Origin: Polyangium sp. y55x31
GTDB lineage: Bacteria; Myxococcota_A; Polyangia; Polyangiales; Polyangiaceae
DNA: 64,000 bases
Assembly: GCF_029946505.1 (NCBI RefSeq)
Contig: NZ_JARZHG010000030.1
Span: 62,001 to 126,000, forward strand
Reading direction: 5' to 3'
The notes below the pieces were generated by a model, which had not been told where the DNA came from, did no database searches, and was given only the letters and a program-made list of their open reading frames with translations. Positions within the stretch are counted from its first letter, which is position 1. Each line of letters starts with the position of its first letter. This document shows, piece by piece, positions 33,854 through 43,100 of this stretch. Position numbers and translations under genes: made by a program.

Positions 33854-35292
33854 CACATGAGCCAGCGGGCGCCCAGATAGGCCTCGAATTGCTGCCACTG
33901 GAGATAATCGCGGCCTTCGGGGATCTGGAACCAGTTGTCGCTGATGCGCGTGTTGTAGCGCAGCGTCGTGTTGATGCCGAAGGCGTCCTTGAAGCGGTAC
34001 TCCGCGAAGCCCGAGGCGTCGATGCGGATGTCGGTCCAGGGCTCTTCGGGGCTCGGGAGGCTGCGGATCGCCGGGTTCACGAGCGCGCCGACGCCGGCGT
34101 CGACGATGACGACGAAGCGACCACCGAAGAAATACGTGAGCTTCAGGTAGCCGCGATCGCGCTCGAAGAACGTACCGACGTACGCGTCGTAGAAGTCGCG
34201 CGTGAAGCCGAGCGAGACGGACGAGAGCGTCGTGCTCGCGGCCTGAGGATCGGAGCTCGGGTTCGGCGTGAGGAAGTAGCGGATCTCGGCCTGGCCGATG
34301 AGGCTGTCGAAGTCCTCGACGGTCTCGGCCGTATCGCCGGCGGGAGGGTCGTAGAAGCTCGCGCCCCAGCCGGCCATGAGCAGCGCGCCGAAGTTCTTCG
34401 TGATGAGGCCGTTGTAGCCGAGCTGCACACGGAGCGGCGTCGAGCCCGTTTTGGCGCCCGCATCGAGGTAGTGGATGATGCCGATGCGGGCGTCGTAGAG
34501 GAGCGCCGAGCGCGGCAGGAAGCGCCAGCGGCCCCGCGTCTGGATGGTGTGGTGGATGTTCGTCAGGCCGCTGAAGTCCTTGGACTCGAAGACGGTGCCG
34601 GCGAAGTTGTAGCCGATGCGCCAGTCGAGCAGGCCGCTGCCCGGGTTCCACGCGAGCTCGGCGCCCACGTTCGGCGTGAAGCGGTTGTAGCTCTCGTAGC
34701 CGTCGCCGGCGTCGTTGAGCAGGCTCTCCTGCGGGGCCTGGATGAGGCGCCCGACGCTCGCGTAGATCGATCCCGACCAGGGCCGCGAGGGCAGGATGTT
34801 CAGGCGCACGTCGAACAGGCCGCTCAGGTTGCGCTGCTGCCACATCCGGTCCTTGCCCTCTTGCGGGCCGGAGACCGGGAAAAACTCGTTGTAGGTGAGC
34901 GAGATCCCGCCGGTGAACTCGGCCGTGGGCAGGGCCTGCGTGGTGGAGCCGCCCTTGCGCTGCGGGCCGAGGGTCGAGAACGAGAACGACGGCGTCACGC
35001 GCAGGCGCATCGCGCCCACGGGATCGCCGGGCGCATCGCCCTCGCTCGCGCGCATGAAAAAGTTCGAGTCGTAGCCGAACTCGAGCGCGACGCCCGGGTG
35101 CAGCTCGTAGTCGCCGACGCGGTAACCCGGGCCCACCGTGAAGCGGCGATCGGCGAGCCAGGGTTGGTCCTGACCGAACGCCGTGGCGGGCGCGAGGCTC
35201 GCGAGGGCGAGAGCCGCAGCCAGGGGCTTGGGGCGCAGGACGCCCGAGGCGATCCGATGCCCCAAACGTTGAACGAGGCCGCGCGTCTTCAT
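33853..35292 (-). CDS. Outer-membrane beta-barrel of a polysaccharide export pair
   Basis: 479 residues from the ATG at 35292 (an in-frame GTG at 35325 is less likely). A signal peptide with core PLAAALALASLAPATAFG precedes a long barrel of alternating aromatic strands, for example FEFGYDSNFFMRAS (part), NLSGLFDVRLNILPSRPWSGS, and a C-terminal YLGARWL strand typical of barrel insertion. Its stop codon overlaps the OPX start by one base. Given the short OPX gene, this is the likely Wzp-type porin that completes the export channel for a secreted polysaccharide. Polymer identity is unknown, since no biosynthesis genes lie within this window. Confidence 0.82.
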   Translation of the reverse strand: MKTRGLVQRLGHRIASGVLRPKPLAAALALASLAPATAFGQDQPWLADRRFTVGPGYRVGDYELHPGVALEFGYDSNFFMRASEGDAPGDPVGAMRLRVTPSFSFSTLGPQRKGGSTTQALPTAEFTGGISLTYNEFFPVSGPQEGKDRMWQQRNLSGLFDVRLNILPSRPWSGSIYASVGRLIQAPQESLLNDAGDGYESYNRFTPNVGAELAWNPGSGLLDWRIGYNFAGTVFESKDFSGLTNIHHTIQTRGRWRFLPRSALLYDARIGIIHYLDAGAKTGSTPLRVQLGYNGLITKNFGALLMAGWGASFYDPPAGDTAETVEDFDSLIGQAEIRYFLTPNPSSDPQAASTTLSSVSLGFTRDFYDAYVGTFFERDRGYLKLTYFFGGRFVVIVDAGVGALVNPAIRSLPSPEEPWTDIRIDASGFAEYRFKDAFGINTTLRYNTRISDNWFQIPEGRDYLQWQQFEAYLGARWLM

Positions 35293-35329
35293 GGGATCAG
35301 GTGAGGCTCGGGCGGTCCGGACCAACGCG

Positions 35330-35908
35330 TCACTTGATCACGCTCGCGGAGGGCGGCGGCTCCTGGACGATGATGGGAGGCGGGTAAAACGCCGGATCGT
35401 CGGGGATCCCGGGATCGATCTGCGTGACGGTCGACGTCTCGCCGAGGATGTCGGCGTCTTTCCCGATGCACTGGTTCGCCTCGGCCGTGAGCTGCTCGAC
35501 GCGCTGCCGCAGGACGCCGAGGATCGTGAACTCGTGGGACGACAGATCCGCGTCGTCGCGCTTCACCGCGAGATCGAGCGCCTGCCTGCGCTCGCGCGCG
35601 CTGCGCAGCGTCACGTCGATCTGGTTGAGTTTGTCGTTCAGGCAGAGCGTCTTGACCACGTCGCGCTGCGCGCGCGCCTCTTCGAGCAGGCGACGCACGA
35701 CGCTGCGCGCGCTCTCCATGCGGGCGAGGTACGTGTCCGTCTCCTGGAGCTGCTGCGCGGGCGTCAACGTGACCTGACGCTGAAGGCCCGCGTTCGTGTC
35801 GGGCGACGCAGGGGGCGCGCCTTGCGCCTGCGCGGACGCGATGCCGGCCCCGACGAGCAGCGAAAGCGCGCAAAGCGCGCCGAAGCCGAACATCCGTTCT
35901 CGCTGCAT
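35330..35908 (-). CDS. Periplasmic coiled-coil protein of the export locus
   Basis: 192 residues from the ATG at 35908, supported by GGAGGAC at a good distance; a longer frame to 35962 crosses the promoter. The signal peptide core is GFGALCALSLLVGAGIASA. The mature chain is mostly a coiled coil (about 55-150: QLQETDTYLARMESARSVVRRLLEEA in parts, then RREVAQALD-like RRQALDLAV), with two Cys residues and a Pro-rich tail. It is the first gene after the promoter, followed by the barrel 37 bp later. I do not recognise a family; it may bridge export components in the periplasm. Confidence 0.75.
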   Translation of the reverse strand: MQRERMFGFGALCALSLLVGAGIASAQAQGAPPASPDTNAGLQRQVTLTPAQQLQETDTYLARMESARSVVRRLLEEARAQRDVVKTLCLNDKLNQIDVTLRSARERRQALDLAVKRDDADLSSHEFTILGVLRQRVEQLTAEANQCIGKDADILGETSTVTQIDPGIPDDPAFYPPPIIVQEPPPSASVIK

Positions 35909-35939
35909 CGAAGTCCTCCGAAGGGGGCCAGACGGGGTC

Positions 35940-35969
35940 ACTATAGAAGCGGGCAAGCGCACCTGTCAA
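35940..35969 (-). promoter_or_regulatory. Strong sigma70-type promoter of the export genes
   Basis: Read on the minus strand: a perfect -35 TTGACA (35969-35964), an 18-bp spacer, and a -10 TATAGT (35945-35940). It lies 31 bp upstream of the start codon of the coiled-coil gene. In DNA of this GC content such a match is unlikely by chance. It separates the three export genes from the larger block upstream. Confidence 0.78.
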
Positions 35970-36102
35970 CGCGAGCAGGCGAAGAAACCCCGTGAAATCC
36001 AGCCGTTTGCGAGGCTCTCGTGGGGGTCTCTCGGACGTTCTGTTGCGGCGCGGGGGAGGAACATTCACGCGCCCCGGACGCGAGCAGGATCGAGGCGCAG
36101 GG

Positions 36103-37533
36103 TCACTGGCTGACGAACGAGACAGGGATGACGACGGTCGCGCCGCCGCCCTCGGGAGGCGAGAACTGCGCGCTCTGGACACGCGCCACGACGCAGGAAA
36201 TGACGTCGCCCGAGAGGCCACCGCCGCCCGAAGGCGACGCGGAGAGGACCTCGCCGTTCGGGCCGATCTTCGCGGTGATGCGCACCGAGCCCTTCATCGT
36301 CGGGTCGGCCTGCAAGCCTCGGTTGTAACAACGTCGGAAGCCCGCGGCCATGCCGGCCACGACGGACGAAGCGTTCGCGACGTTGCCGCCGGAGACCGCT
36401 GCGCCGCCGACGTTCGCGCTGCCCGTCGGACCCTTGACCGTCTTCGCCGCGCCCTGCGCGCTCGACGCGGCCGCGGCCTGCGTGTCGCCGATGCTCGCGA
36501 GTCCTCCGCCGCCGGCCGCGCCGGGGCGCACCGTGCCGCCGCCCGCGCCGCCGAGGTTCAGGCCCGCGATGCCGCCGAGGCCCGCGCCCGCGCCCGAGGC
36601 GGCCGCGTTGTCGAGCAGGCCGAGCGGGACGTCGCCGCGATCGAGGACGCCGGCCGTCGCGTTGCCCGCGGCGTTCAGGGCGCCGAGCATCTGCATGTCG
36701 AGCTGGTTCAGCTCGTTCGCGATCGCGGACGCGCGCGTGTCGCTGATCTTGCCGCCGCCCGCGCCCTTCGCCGCGGACGCGCCTGCCGAAGGCTTCGGCG
36801 CCTCGGCGGGCGCGGTCGAGGCCGGCGTGGGCTGCGTGTCGGTCTCCTTCGGCTGCTCGACCGGCGGAGGCGGGGGCAAGCTGCGCACGGTCTCGAGGAT
36901 CTGCGCGACGTCGACCTCGTCGTTCACGAGCGGATCCATCCAGTCCGAGTAGATGGTGCCGACGGCGCCGAAGTGCAGGAGGAACGAGAACGCCGCGATG
37001 ATCGTGGTGGTCCAGTCGATCGACTGGACGAACCCACCGCGCACCGAGGCGGGGAGCTGCGGCTTCGGCTGGGGCGGCGGCGCGGCGACGAACTGGAAGA
37101 GGAAGGTCGTGTCGCCGACGACGATCTTGCCGCGGGCGTCGTCGCTGAGCGGCACCTGGAAGGCCTGCACCTGGCCGAAGCTGACCTTCTTGGCCTGCGA
37201 TTTCAGCGAGGCGAGGTCACTCACGCCGGTCTTCAGGGCGACGCGGCCGGCCATGCCTTCGAGGAAGTTCAGCGCGTATTCGTTTCCAACGAGCTCGAAC
37301 AGCCGGAAGCTCGGCGGCACGTTCTTGCTCGGCGTGACGAACATGCTCTTTTCGCTGGGGCCGATGGTGACGTGGGTGCGCTGCTTGATGATGCGCTCCT
37401 CGATCACCTTGCCGCCCTGGACGACCCCGACGCGCAGGACCTTCGGGCCCGTCGCCTGGTTCATGGCCCGCATGACCGCGGTCATCTGACCGGGCTTCGT
37501 CCCGGAACCCGTCTGCGTCGTCGTCTGCGTCAT
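36103..37533 (-). CDS. gltG: AgmX/PglI C-terminal domain protein, GltG-like
   Basis: 476 residues, ATG at 37533. The N-terminal cytoplasmic region (about 25-150) is FHA-like (HVTIGPSEKSMFVTPSKNVPPSF read in parts). A single transmembrane helix follows at about 175-197 (TTTIIAAFSFLLHFGAVGTIY), then a periplasmic Pro/Ala/Gly-rich linker. The C-terminal AgmX/PglI domain (about 395-476) has MAAGFRRCYNRGLQADPTMKGSVRI in parts and QFSPPEGGGATVVIPVSF. Proteins of this type (GltG, GltJ) transmit inner-membrane motor force to the gliding apparatus in Myxococcus. The symbol is assigned from architecture and the neighbouring TPR genes. Confidence 0.72.
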   Translation of the reverse strand: MTQTTTQTGSGTKPGQMTAVMRAMNQATGPKVLRVGVVQGGKVIEERIIKQRTHVTIGPSEKSMFVTPSKNVPPSFRLFELVGNEYALNFLEGMAGRVALKTGVSDLASLKSQAKKVSFGQVQAFQVPLSDDARGKIVVGDTTFLFQFVAAPPPQPKPQLPASVRGGFVQSIDWTTTIIAAFSFLLHFGAVGTIYSDWMDPLVNDEVDVAQILETVRSLPPPPPVEQPKETDTQPTPASTAPAEAPKPSAGASAAKGAGGGKISDTRASAIANELNQLDMQMLGALNAAGNATAGVLDRGDVPLGLLDNAAASGAGAGLGGIAGLNLGGAGGGTVRPGAAGGGGLASIGDTQAAAASSAQGAAKTVKGPTGSANVGGAAVSGGNVANASSVVAGMAAGFRRCYNRGLQADPTMKGSVRITAKIGPNGEVLSASPSGGGGLSGDVISCVVARVQSAQFSPPEGGGATVVIPVSFVSQ

Positions 37534-37630
37534 GAAAAGGGCCTCCGCCTGGGGCGATGAAGACGCCCAGCCGACACGGAAGTTTCAACGGAAGGGTACA
37601 CAAGGGCGGCAGATCGGTAAAGCACACGGC

Positions 37631-38212
37631 TCACGCACCGCGTCTTCGGCCCGGCCGAGGCGCTCGCGGGGGAGCGCCCGGGGCGATGCGCTCGCGCAGG
37701 CCGAGGGCGTCGACGAGCGCGTCCACGGCTCTTCGCTGGTCGTCGGCGAGCTCGCGGGCGCGCCGGCCGAGGGCCGCACACGTGGCCGCGCCGCCGAGCC
37801 CGAGGACGAGGAGCGCGGGCGCGGCGAACGAGATCGAGCCGGGGCGCAGGAGGACGGTGATCACCGCGAGGAGGAGGCCTCCATAGGCGGCGATGCGCGT
37901 GGCGGCGCCGGGCCAGGATGCGCTCGCTTCGAGGGCGAGCTCGATCTCGGCGAGGAGCTCGTCGACGGCGGCGCTGCGTGCGTCGTCGGAGGGTTCGTCG
38001 GACGCCACGATCAACGCGGCGAGGCGGCGCTCGGCGCTTCCTTCCGGCGCACGCGCGGCGAGGGCCGCGGCGCGTTCTTGCATGGGGATGCGCTTCAGCG
38101 CGACGAGGAGCTCGGCGGTCTTGCCGGAGGTCGCGCGTCGGACGCGCGTGAGGTGCGACCACGCGAGGAGCACGGAGGCCGAGGTGACGAGAACGCCGAG
38201 CGCGAGAATCAA
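37631..38212 (-). CDS. Two-helix membrane protein, function unknown
   Basis: 193 residues; TTG start at 38212 chosen because the first helix (LALGVLVTSASVLLAW) begins there. A long cytoplasmic-looking helical region (about 28-100) is followed by two more hydrophobic helices (about 102-142; RIAAYGGLLLAVITVLL, then FAAPALLVLGLGGAATCAALG) and a basic C-terminus. The layout resembles TolQ/MotA-like proteins, but no catalytic Thr or Pro motif is seen, so this is a weak hint only. It sits 22 bp after the 83-residue gene in the gliding-like cluster. Confidence 0.6.
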   Translation of the reverse strand: MILALGVLVTSASVLLAWSHLTRVRRATSGKTAELLVALKRIPMQERAAALAARAPEGSAERRLAALIVASDEPSDDARSAAVDELLAEIELALEASASWPGAATRIAAYGGLLLAVITVLLRPGSISFAAPALLVLGLGGAATCAALGRRARELADDQRRAVDALVDALGLRERIAPGAPPRAPRPGRRRGA

Positions 38213-38234
38213 GCGTCGAGGCGGGATCGTTGGA

Positions 38235-38486
38235 TCAGAAAGGATCCTTGAAGATGGCCTCCTCGATGCGATCGAGGAACGGCTGCCGGAGCTCGGCGAG
38301 CGTGAGCTTGGGCTGGATGCGGCTCACGTCGACAGCGGCGATCGGCTTTTCGATGCGGCCGGTGATCGTGACCTCCGACAGCGTGATCGCGCCGCGAGGT
38401 TTTTTGTCCTTTTCTTGGGCCTCCGCGGTTCGTACGGACGAACCGAGGACCACGAGCCCGGCGAGGATCAGCATCGCTCTCCGCAT
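38235..38486 (-). CDS. Small exported protein in the gliding-like cluster
   Basis: 83 residues from the ATG at 38486, preceded by an ideal GGAGG seven nt away. The signal peptide has core AMLILAGLVVLGSSVRTAEA. The mature 60 residues include ITLSEVTITGRIEKPIAAV and end with LRQPFLDRIEEAIFKDPF. It lies 52 bp downstream of the TPR lipoprotein gene. It could be a GltF-like periplasmic component by position, but similarity alone does not establish that. Confidence 0.68.
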   Translation of the reverse strand: MRRAMLILAGLVVLGSSVRTAEAQEKDKKPRGAITLSEVTITGRIEKPIAAVDVSRIQPKLTLAELRQPFLDRIEEAIFKDPF

Positions 38487-38538
38487 GCGCGACCTCCGTT
38501 CCACAAGATGCCTCGTCTGGCGTGCGCCGTCCATCTGC

Positions 38539-40188
38539 CTAGAAGCCCGGAGGCGGCGTGGAGAAGGGCGCGACGATGGTGCTCGTCGGCGTGGGCGCCG
38601 GTGCGGGCGGCGGCGCAGGCGGCGGCGCGGGCGCGGCGGAGCTGCTGTCCGAAGGCGCAGGCGCAGGCGGCGGGGCCGCTGAGTTCGCAGGCGGAGGAGC
38701 CGCGGAGTTCGCAGGCGGAGGGGCCGCGGAGTTCGTAGGCGGCGGGGCCGCGGAGTTCGCAGGCGCCGTGTTCGACGGAGGCGCGGCGGCGTCCGGGGCG
38801 CCTGCATCGGCGTCGGTCGGCGCGCTCGGGAGCGAAGCCACGGGCGCGGGCGCCTCGGCAGCCGCAGCGGCCGCGGCGGCGAGCTCGCCCTCCTTGAGCT
38901 TCGCGCGCTGGAGGAGCTCCTCGGAGTCGTCGCGCTCTCCTTTGCGCCGGAGCTCTTGGTACTTCTTCAGCTCGACGATCGCCTCGGCGACCTGCTGCTT
39001 CGCCGACATGCCCGGGACGCTCGGCGCGAAGAGGTAAAGCAGTCCGAGGTCGTAGTGGACCTGCGGCATCGACGCGTCACGCGCGAGCACCCACTCGAAC
39101 TCGCGCTTCGCGTCGCCGTAACGGCCGAGCAAGCGATACGTGTCGCCGAGCGCGAGGTGCGCGGGGAGGTTGTCGCCATCGTAGCGGACCGCGCCTTCGA
39201 GCAGCGGGAGCGCCTCCTGGCCGTTGCCCGCTTCGAGCAGCATCGCGGCGAGTTGCACGCGCGCCTCGACGAGATCGGGCCTGCGTTGCACGGCGCGGCG
39301 GAAGTTGTCCATCGCGCCCGCGCGCTGGGATTGTTCGCGCAGGATGAGCCCACGCAGGAGCAGCGCCTCGGGGTTCTCCTTGTCGCGCGGAGGGTTGTCC
39401 GTGCCGAAGCCGTCGAGGATCGCCTGCAGCGCGTAAAGCGCGAGATCGAGCCTGCGGTTGCGGTAGTGGTCGCGGGCGATCACGACCATCGCGGGCCGGT
39501 AGTCCGGGTTGATCTTGAGCGCTTCCTGCGCGAGGCGCTGCGCCGAGCCGGTGTCCTTCTGCAGGCTCTTCACCTCGGCGAGCGTGGCCGTGACCGCCGC
39601 GGAGCGCGGCATGATCGCGCGCTTCTCCGTGAGCAGACGTTCGGCCTCCGCGAGGTTGCCCTTCCGCGCGAGCAGCATCGCGTAGGCGATGATCGCGGGC
39701 TCGTAGTCGGGCGTGATGGAGAGGGCCTTCTGGTAGCTCGCCGCGGCCTCGGGCTCGCGCAGGCGCTCCTGCACGGCGCCGAGCGAGTAGTGCGCGTGGT
39801 GCGCCCGCGCATCGGCCTGGATGGTCTGCTGGAAGAGGCCTTTCGCCGCGTTGAGATCCCCCGCAGCAAACGCGGCCATGCCTTGCTGGTAAGGCCCCGC
39901 CGCGGCCGGCGGGAGCGGCGCGGGCGGGGGCGGCGGCGGCGCGGCCGAGAGCGTCGGCGGCGCGCTCGGCGTGAGGCTCGGCGTGGGGCTCATGCCCACC
40001 ATCGGCGGGGGCTGGCCCATCTGCTGGCCCCACGGGTTCATCCCGTTCGAGCCATACGGATACGCGGCCGAGGGTTGCGGCGGCGTCTGCGGCTTCTGCT
40101 GCGAGGTCGTCTCTTCGCACGCCACCGCGAGGAGCGGCACGAGCGCGCATGCGAGAGCCGCGAAAACCAGACGAGGCGAACGCTTCAT
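38539..40188 (-). CDS. gltE: TPR lipoprotein, GltE/AglT-like
   Basis: 549 residues. The ATG at 40188 overlaps the stop of the upstream TPR gene (ATGA); frames extending further upstream are shadows. The lipoprotein signal is ALVPLLAVAC (Cys24), followed by a Pro/Gln-rich segment. Several TPR units lie at about 95-375 (AKGLFQQTIQADARAHHAHYS and LAEAERLLTEKRAIMPRSAAV are examples). The last 130 residues are low-complexity Pro/Ala/Ser with four near-perfect Asn-Ser-Ala-Ala-Pro-Pro-Pro units. This matches the outer-membrane TPR lipoprotein AglT/GltE of the gliding machinery. The gene order (TPR protein, TPR lipoprotein, small gene, AgmX-type) supports the name. Confidence 0.75.
   Translation of the reverse strand: MKRSPRLVFAALACALVPLLAVACEETTSQQKPQTPPQPSAAYPYGSNGMNPWGQQMGQPPPMVGMSPTPSLTPSAPPTLSAAPPPPPPAPLPPAAAGPYQQGMAAFAAGDLNAAKGLFQQTIQADARAHHAHYSLGAVQERLREPEAAASYQKALSITPDYEPAIIAYAMLLARKGNLAEAERLLTEKRAIMPRSAAVTATLAEVKSLQKDTGSAQRLAQEALKINPDYRPAMVVIARDHYRNRRLDLALYALQAILDGFGTDNPPRDKENPEALLLRGLILREQSQRAGAMDNFRRAVQRRPDLVEARVQLAAMLLEAGNGQEALPLLEGAVRYDGDNLPAHLALGDTYRLLGRYGDAKREFEWVLARDASMPQVHYDLGLLYLFAPSVPGMSAKQQVAEAIVELKKYQELRRKGERDDSEELLQRAKLKEGELAAAAAAAAEAPAPVASLPSAPTDADAGAPDAAAPPSNTAPANSAAPPPTNSAAPPPANSAAPPPANSAAPPPAPAPSDSSSAAPAPPPAPPPAPAPTPTSTIVAPFSTPPPGF
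38663..38758 (-). repeat. 24-bp coding tandem repeat in the TPR lipoprotein
   Basis: Four direct copies of a 24-bp unit (plus-strand GCAGGCGGNGGNGCCGCNGA GTTC in consensus) encode repeated Asn-Ser-Ala-Ala-Pro-Pro-Pro/Thr units at the C-terminus of the GltE-like protein. Copy number is likely to vary between strains. Confidence 0.75.
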
Positions 40189-43100
40189 GGCAACGTCACC
40201 GGGAGCGGCGCGGGCAAGCCGTCGGGCTGGAGCGCGGGCGCCATGCCGGGCCGCGTGCGGAGGAACATGCCGTCCTGGTACTGGAACGGCTGCCCCGTCT
40301 CGGGATCGATGATCCCCTGGCTCATGTCGCGGATCTTCGCGTCGCCGAGGATGTCCGTGAAGAACGCGAGCCTCTGGATCGCGTGGTCGACCTCGGGGTT
40401 TCGCACGTTCCACGCCCGCGCGTAGACCACGGCTTGCACGTAGAACTTGATCATGGCGCGGTCGGCGTCGTTGAGGAGCCGCTCGCGCGCCTCGCGCCAC
40501 TGCTCGCGGCGCTTCTGGCGGATGGCGTCCGCGGTCTCCTGCAGGTCCTCGCGATCGCTCGTCTCCGCGAGCTTGAGGAGCTTCTCCTCGCGGTCCGTGT
40601 AGAGCTTGAGCCCCGGCGGTCGCGTGTTGTAGAGGCCCGTGCGGCACGAGTCGTAGAGCGAGCCCTGCCGCGCGAAGGCCGCGACGGACAAGGCGCGCGA
40701 CTCGTACGTCTTGATCACCGACTGCAGATCGTTGAAGTGCGTGTCGCCCGCCTTCTTGAGGTCGTCGGAGTACGTCTTGACGACCTTGTCGATGACGCCG
40801 GCGTAGCGATGGTGGCCGGCGTCGTAATCCCACGACTGCCGCAGCCGGTCGTTGATGACGCCGTACGCGCACTCGGCGGCCATGTCGGCCTGCATCGTGC
40901 CGAGCGCCTTCTTGCCGTCGACGGCGGCGAACGACTTGAACTTGTCGAACGCGGAGATGGTGTTGCGGCACCACTCGAACGCCTTCGGATCACCGGCCGC
41001 CTTGCGCATCTTCGCCGCGTGGTAGGCCGCCTGGACGAGGAACGGCGTGGCCGCCGGCGTCAGGCGGTTCATCTCGTAGTAACCCTCCATCGCGTCCATG
41101 GCCTTGACGCGCGCGGCCTTGTTCGCGCCCTCGTCGAGCCCCTTCTCGTCCCACGCCTTGAGGTCGGCCGACGCGACGATGTAGTCGATCTCGGCCTTCT
41201 GCTCGACGGGCGCCTCGAGGTTCAGGAACGCATTCCGCGAGGCGATCACGCGATCGCGCTCGCCCACGTTCGCGTAGAGGAGCACCGCGCTCCGGGCCGC
41301 CTCTCGCCGCGCGGGCTTTTCGAAGCGGGCGTTGCGCGAGATCGTGTCGTACGTCTCGGCGGCGGCGCGGTAGTTGAAGAAGAGCACGTACGCCGCGCTG
41401 AGCGCGTCGTAGGCCTGCTTCAGGTACTTCACGCGCTCGGCGTAGCGCTTCGGATCGGCGGGCTTCGGCGGCTTCGCGGCATCGTCGCCCTTCTCCAGCT
41501 TCGAGAGGTTCGCCTCGCTCCCGTACTCCTTGATGAAGAGCGAGTACATGTCGATGGCCTGGTCGTAGTCGCCGACCTGCTTGTAGCAGTACGCGCCGTT
41601 CATCGCGGCCTCGGGCGCCTCGTCCCGCGCCGGCGCCTTTTCCAGCGCGACGCGGTAGAGCGCCGCTGCCTCACGCCACGCCGCGACGCGCTCCGGGCCG
41701 TCGGGCATCTTCTCGGCCTTCTCGAACTTCGCCGCGGCGTCGACGTAGTAGCCGCGCGAGATCGTGGGCTGGGCGATGCCCGTCTCCTTGAGCTTCTGCT
41801 CCTCGCTCACGGCGCAGCTCTTCGTCATCGCGGCCTCGGCGAGCGCGCGTGAGCGCGGCACGTCGTTCTCGAGGTTCGCCATCGTCGTGAGCTTTTCCCA
41901 GGCGAGGTAGCCGAACGGCGTCTTGCCGCACTGCTCGGCGTAGATCGGCTCGAGCCTGCGGCGCGCCTCGGGGAAGTTGCCGTAGAGGAAAAAGAACTCG
42001 GCCGATTGGTACGCGTAGAGATCGCTGTTCTTCTGGTCCTGGTTCGTCTGCGGATCCCGCGTCGAGAGATCACTCGCCGGAGGCACGCGCTGGATGTACT
42101 CGTCACGCGCCGCGACCGCGTCCTTGACGACCTTCGGCAGCTCCTCGGTGACGACCTTCTGCTTGTCGTTCTCCGTGACGATCTTGAGGCCCGTGCGTTG
42201 CTCGATCCCCTCTTGCCCGCCCGTGCGCTTGTAGAGCTTGTACTGGTCGAGCAGCGCCTGGTACGCGGTGTCGACGACCATGAACGCCGCGGGCTGCAGG
42301 TGCTTGTCGTCCTCGTTCGAGTCGCGGACGTCGACGGCGGTGCGCCTCGCCGTCTCGACCTCGTCGGCCGTCGGCGAGCGATCCATCGCCACCTGGATCA
42401 CCACGACCATGTGGTTCGCGTCGGCGAGCCAGTAGCGGCTGTCGTAAGCGTCGGGCGCGTTCTCGTCCTCCTGCAGGACGCCCTGCCAGCCGAGCGCGGC
42501 CATGCGGTACTCGGAGAGCGCGCGTTCGAAGAGCTTGGTGCGCGTCTCCTGCTCGCCGCTCTGGATCGCCGCGTTCACGAGCGCGCTGCCCGCGTTCGTG
42601 TGATCGGCCGCGGCGCGCCTGAGGCCGCCGCGCACGAGGCGCTCGGCGGTCTGGATGGCCTCGATGTCGTCCTTGTTCGCCTCGACCCACGGCGTCTTGC
42701 CGACGTAGTTCGCGAGCTTCGTGCGCGCGTCGAGGGCCTTCGCCGCGTTCTCCGCGCGCTCGGCCGTGCCCTCGCGCGACTGCCCCGTGAGCGTGTCGTA
42801 GATGTCCGCGATCTGCGCCTGCATGACCGGCGCGTCGCGGTGCATCGGCCACTTCTTGAGGATGAGCTCCGAGACCTCGATCGTGTTGCGGTACTGGTTC
42901 AGCTCCTTGAACTCGGCCGCGAGCGCTTTGTAGATCTCCACGGTCCACTTGCGATCCTGCGGGATCAACGACGCGTTCTGCACGCGCTCGATCGCGACGC
43001 GCATCTTCTGCTCGCGGATCCGCGGGTCCTGCTCGAGGTCGAGGATGTCGCTGCGCGGGACGAAGGGCTCGTCCGCGGCGGGCCCCGTGAAGTCGAGGAA

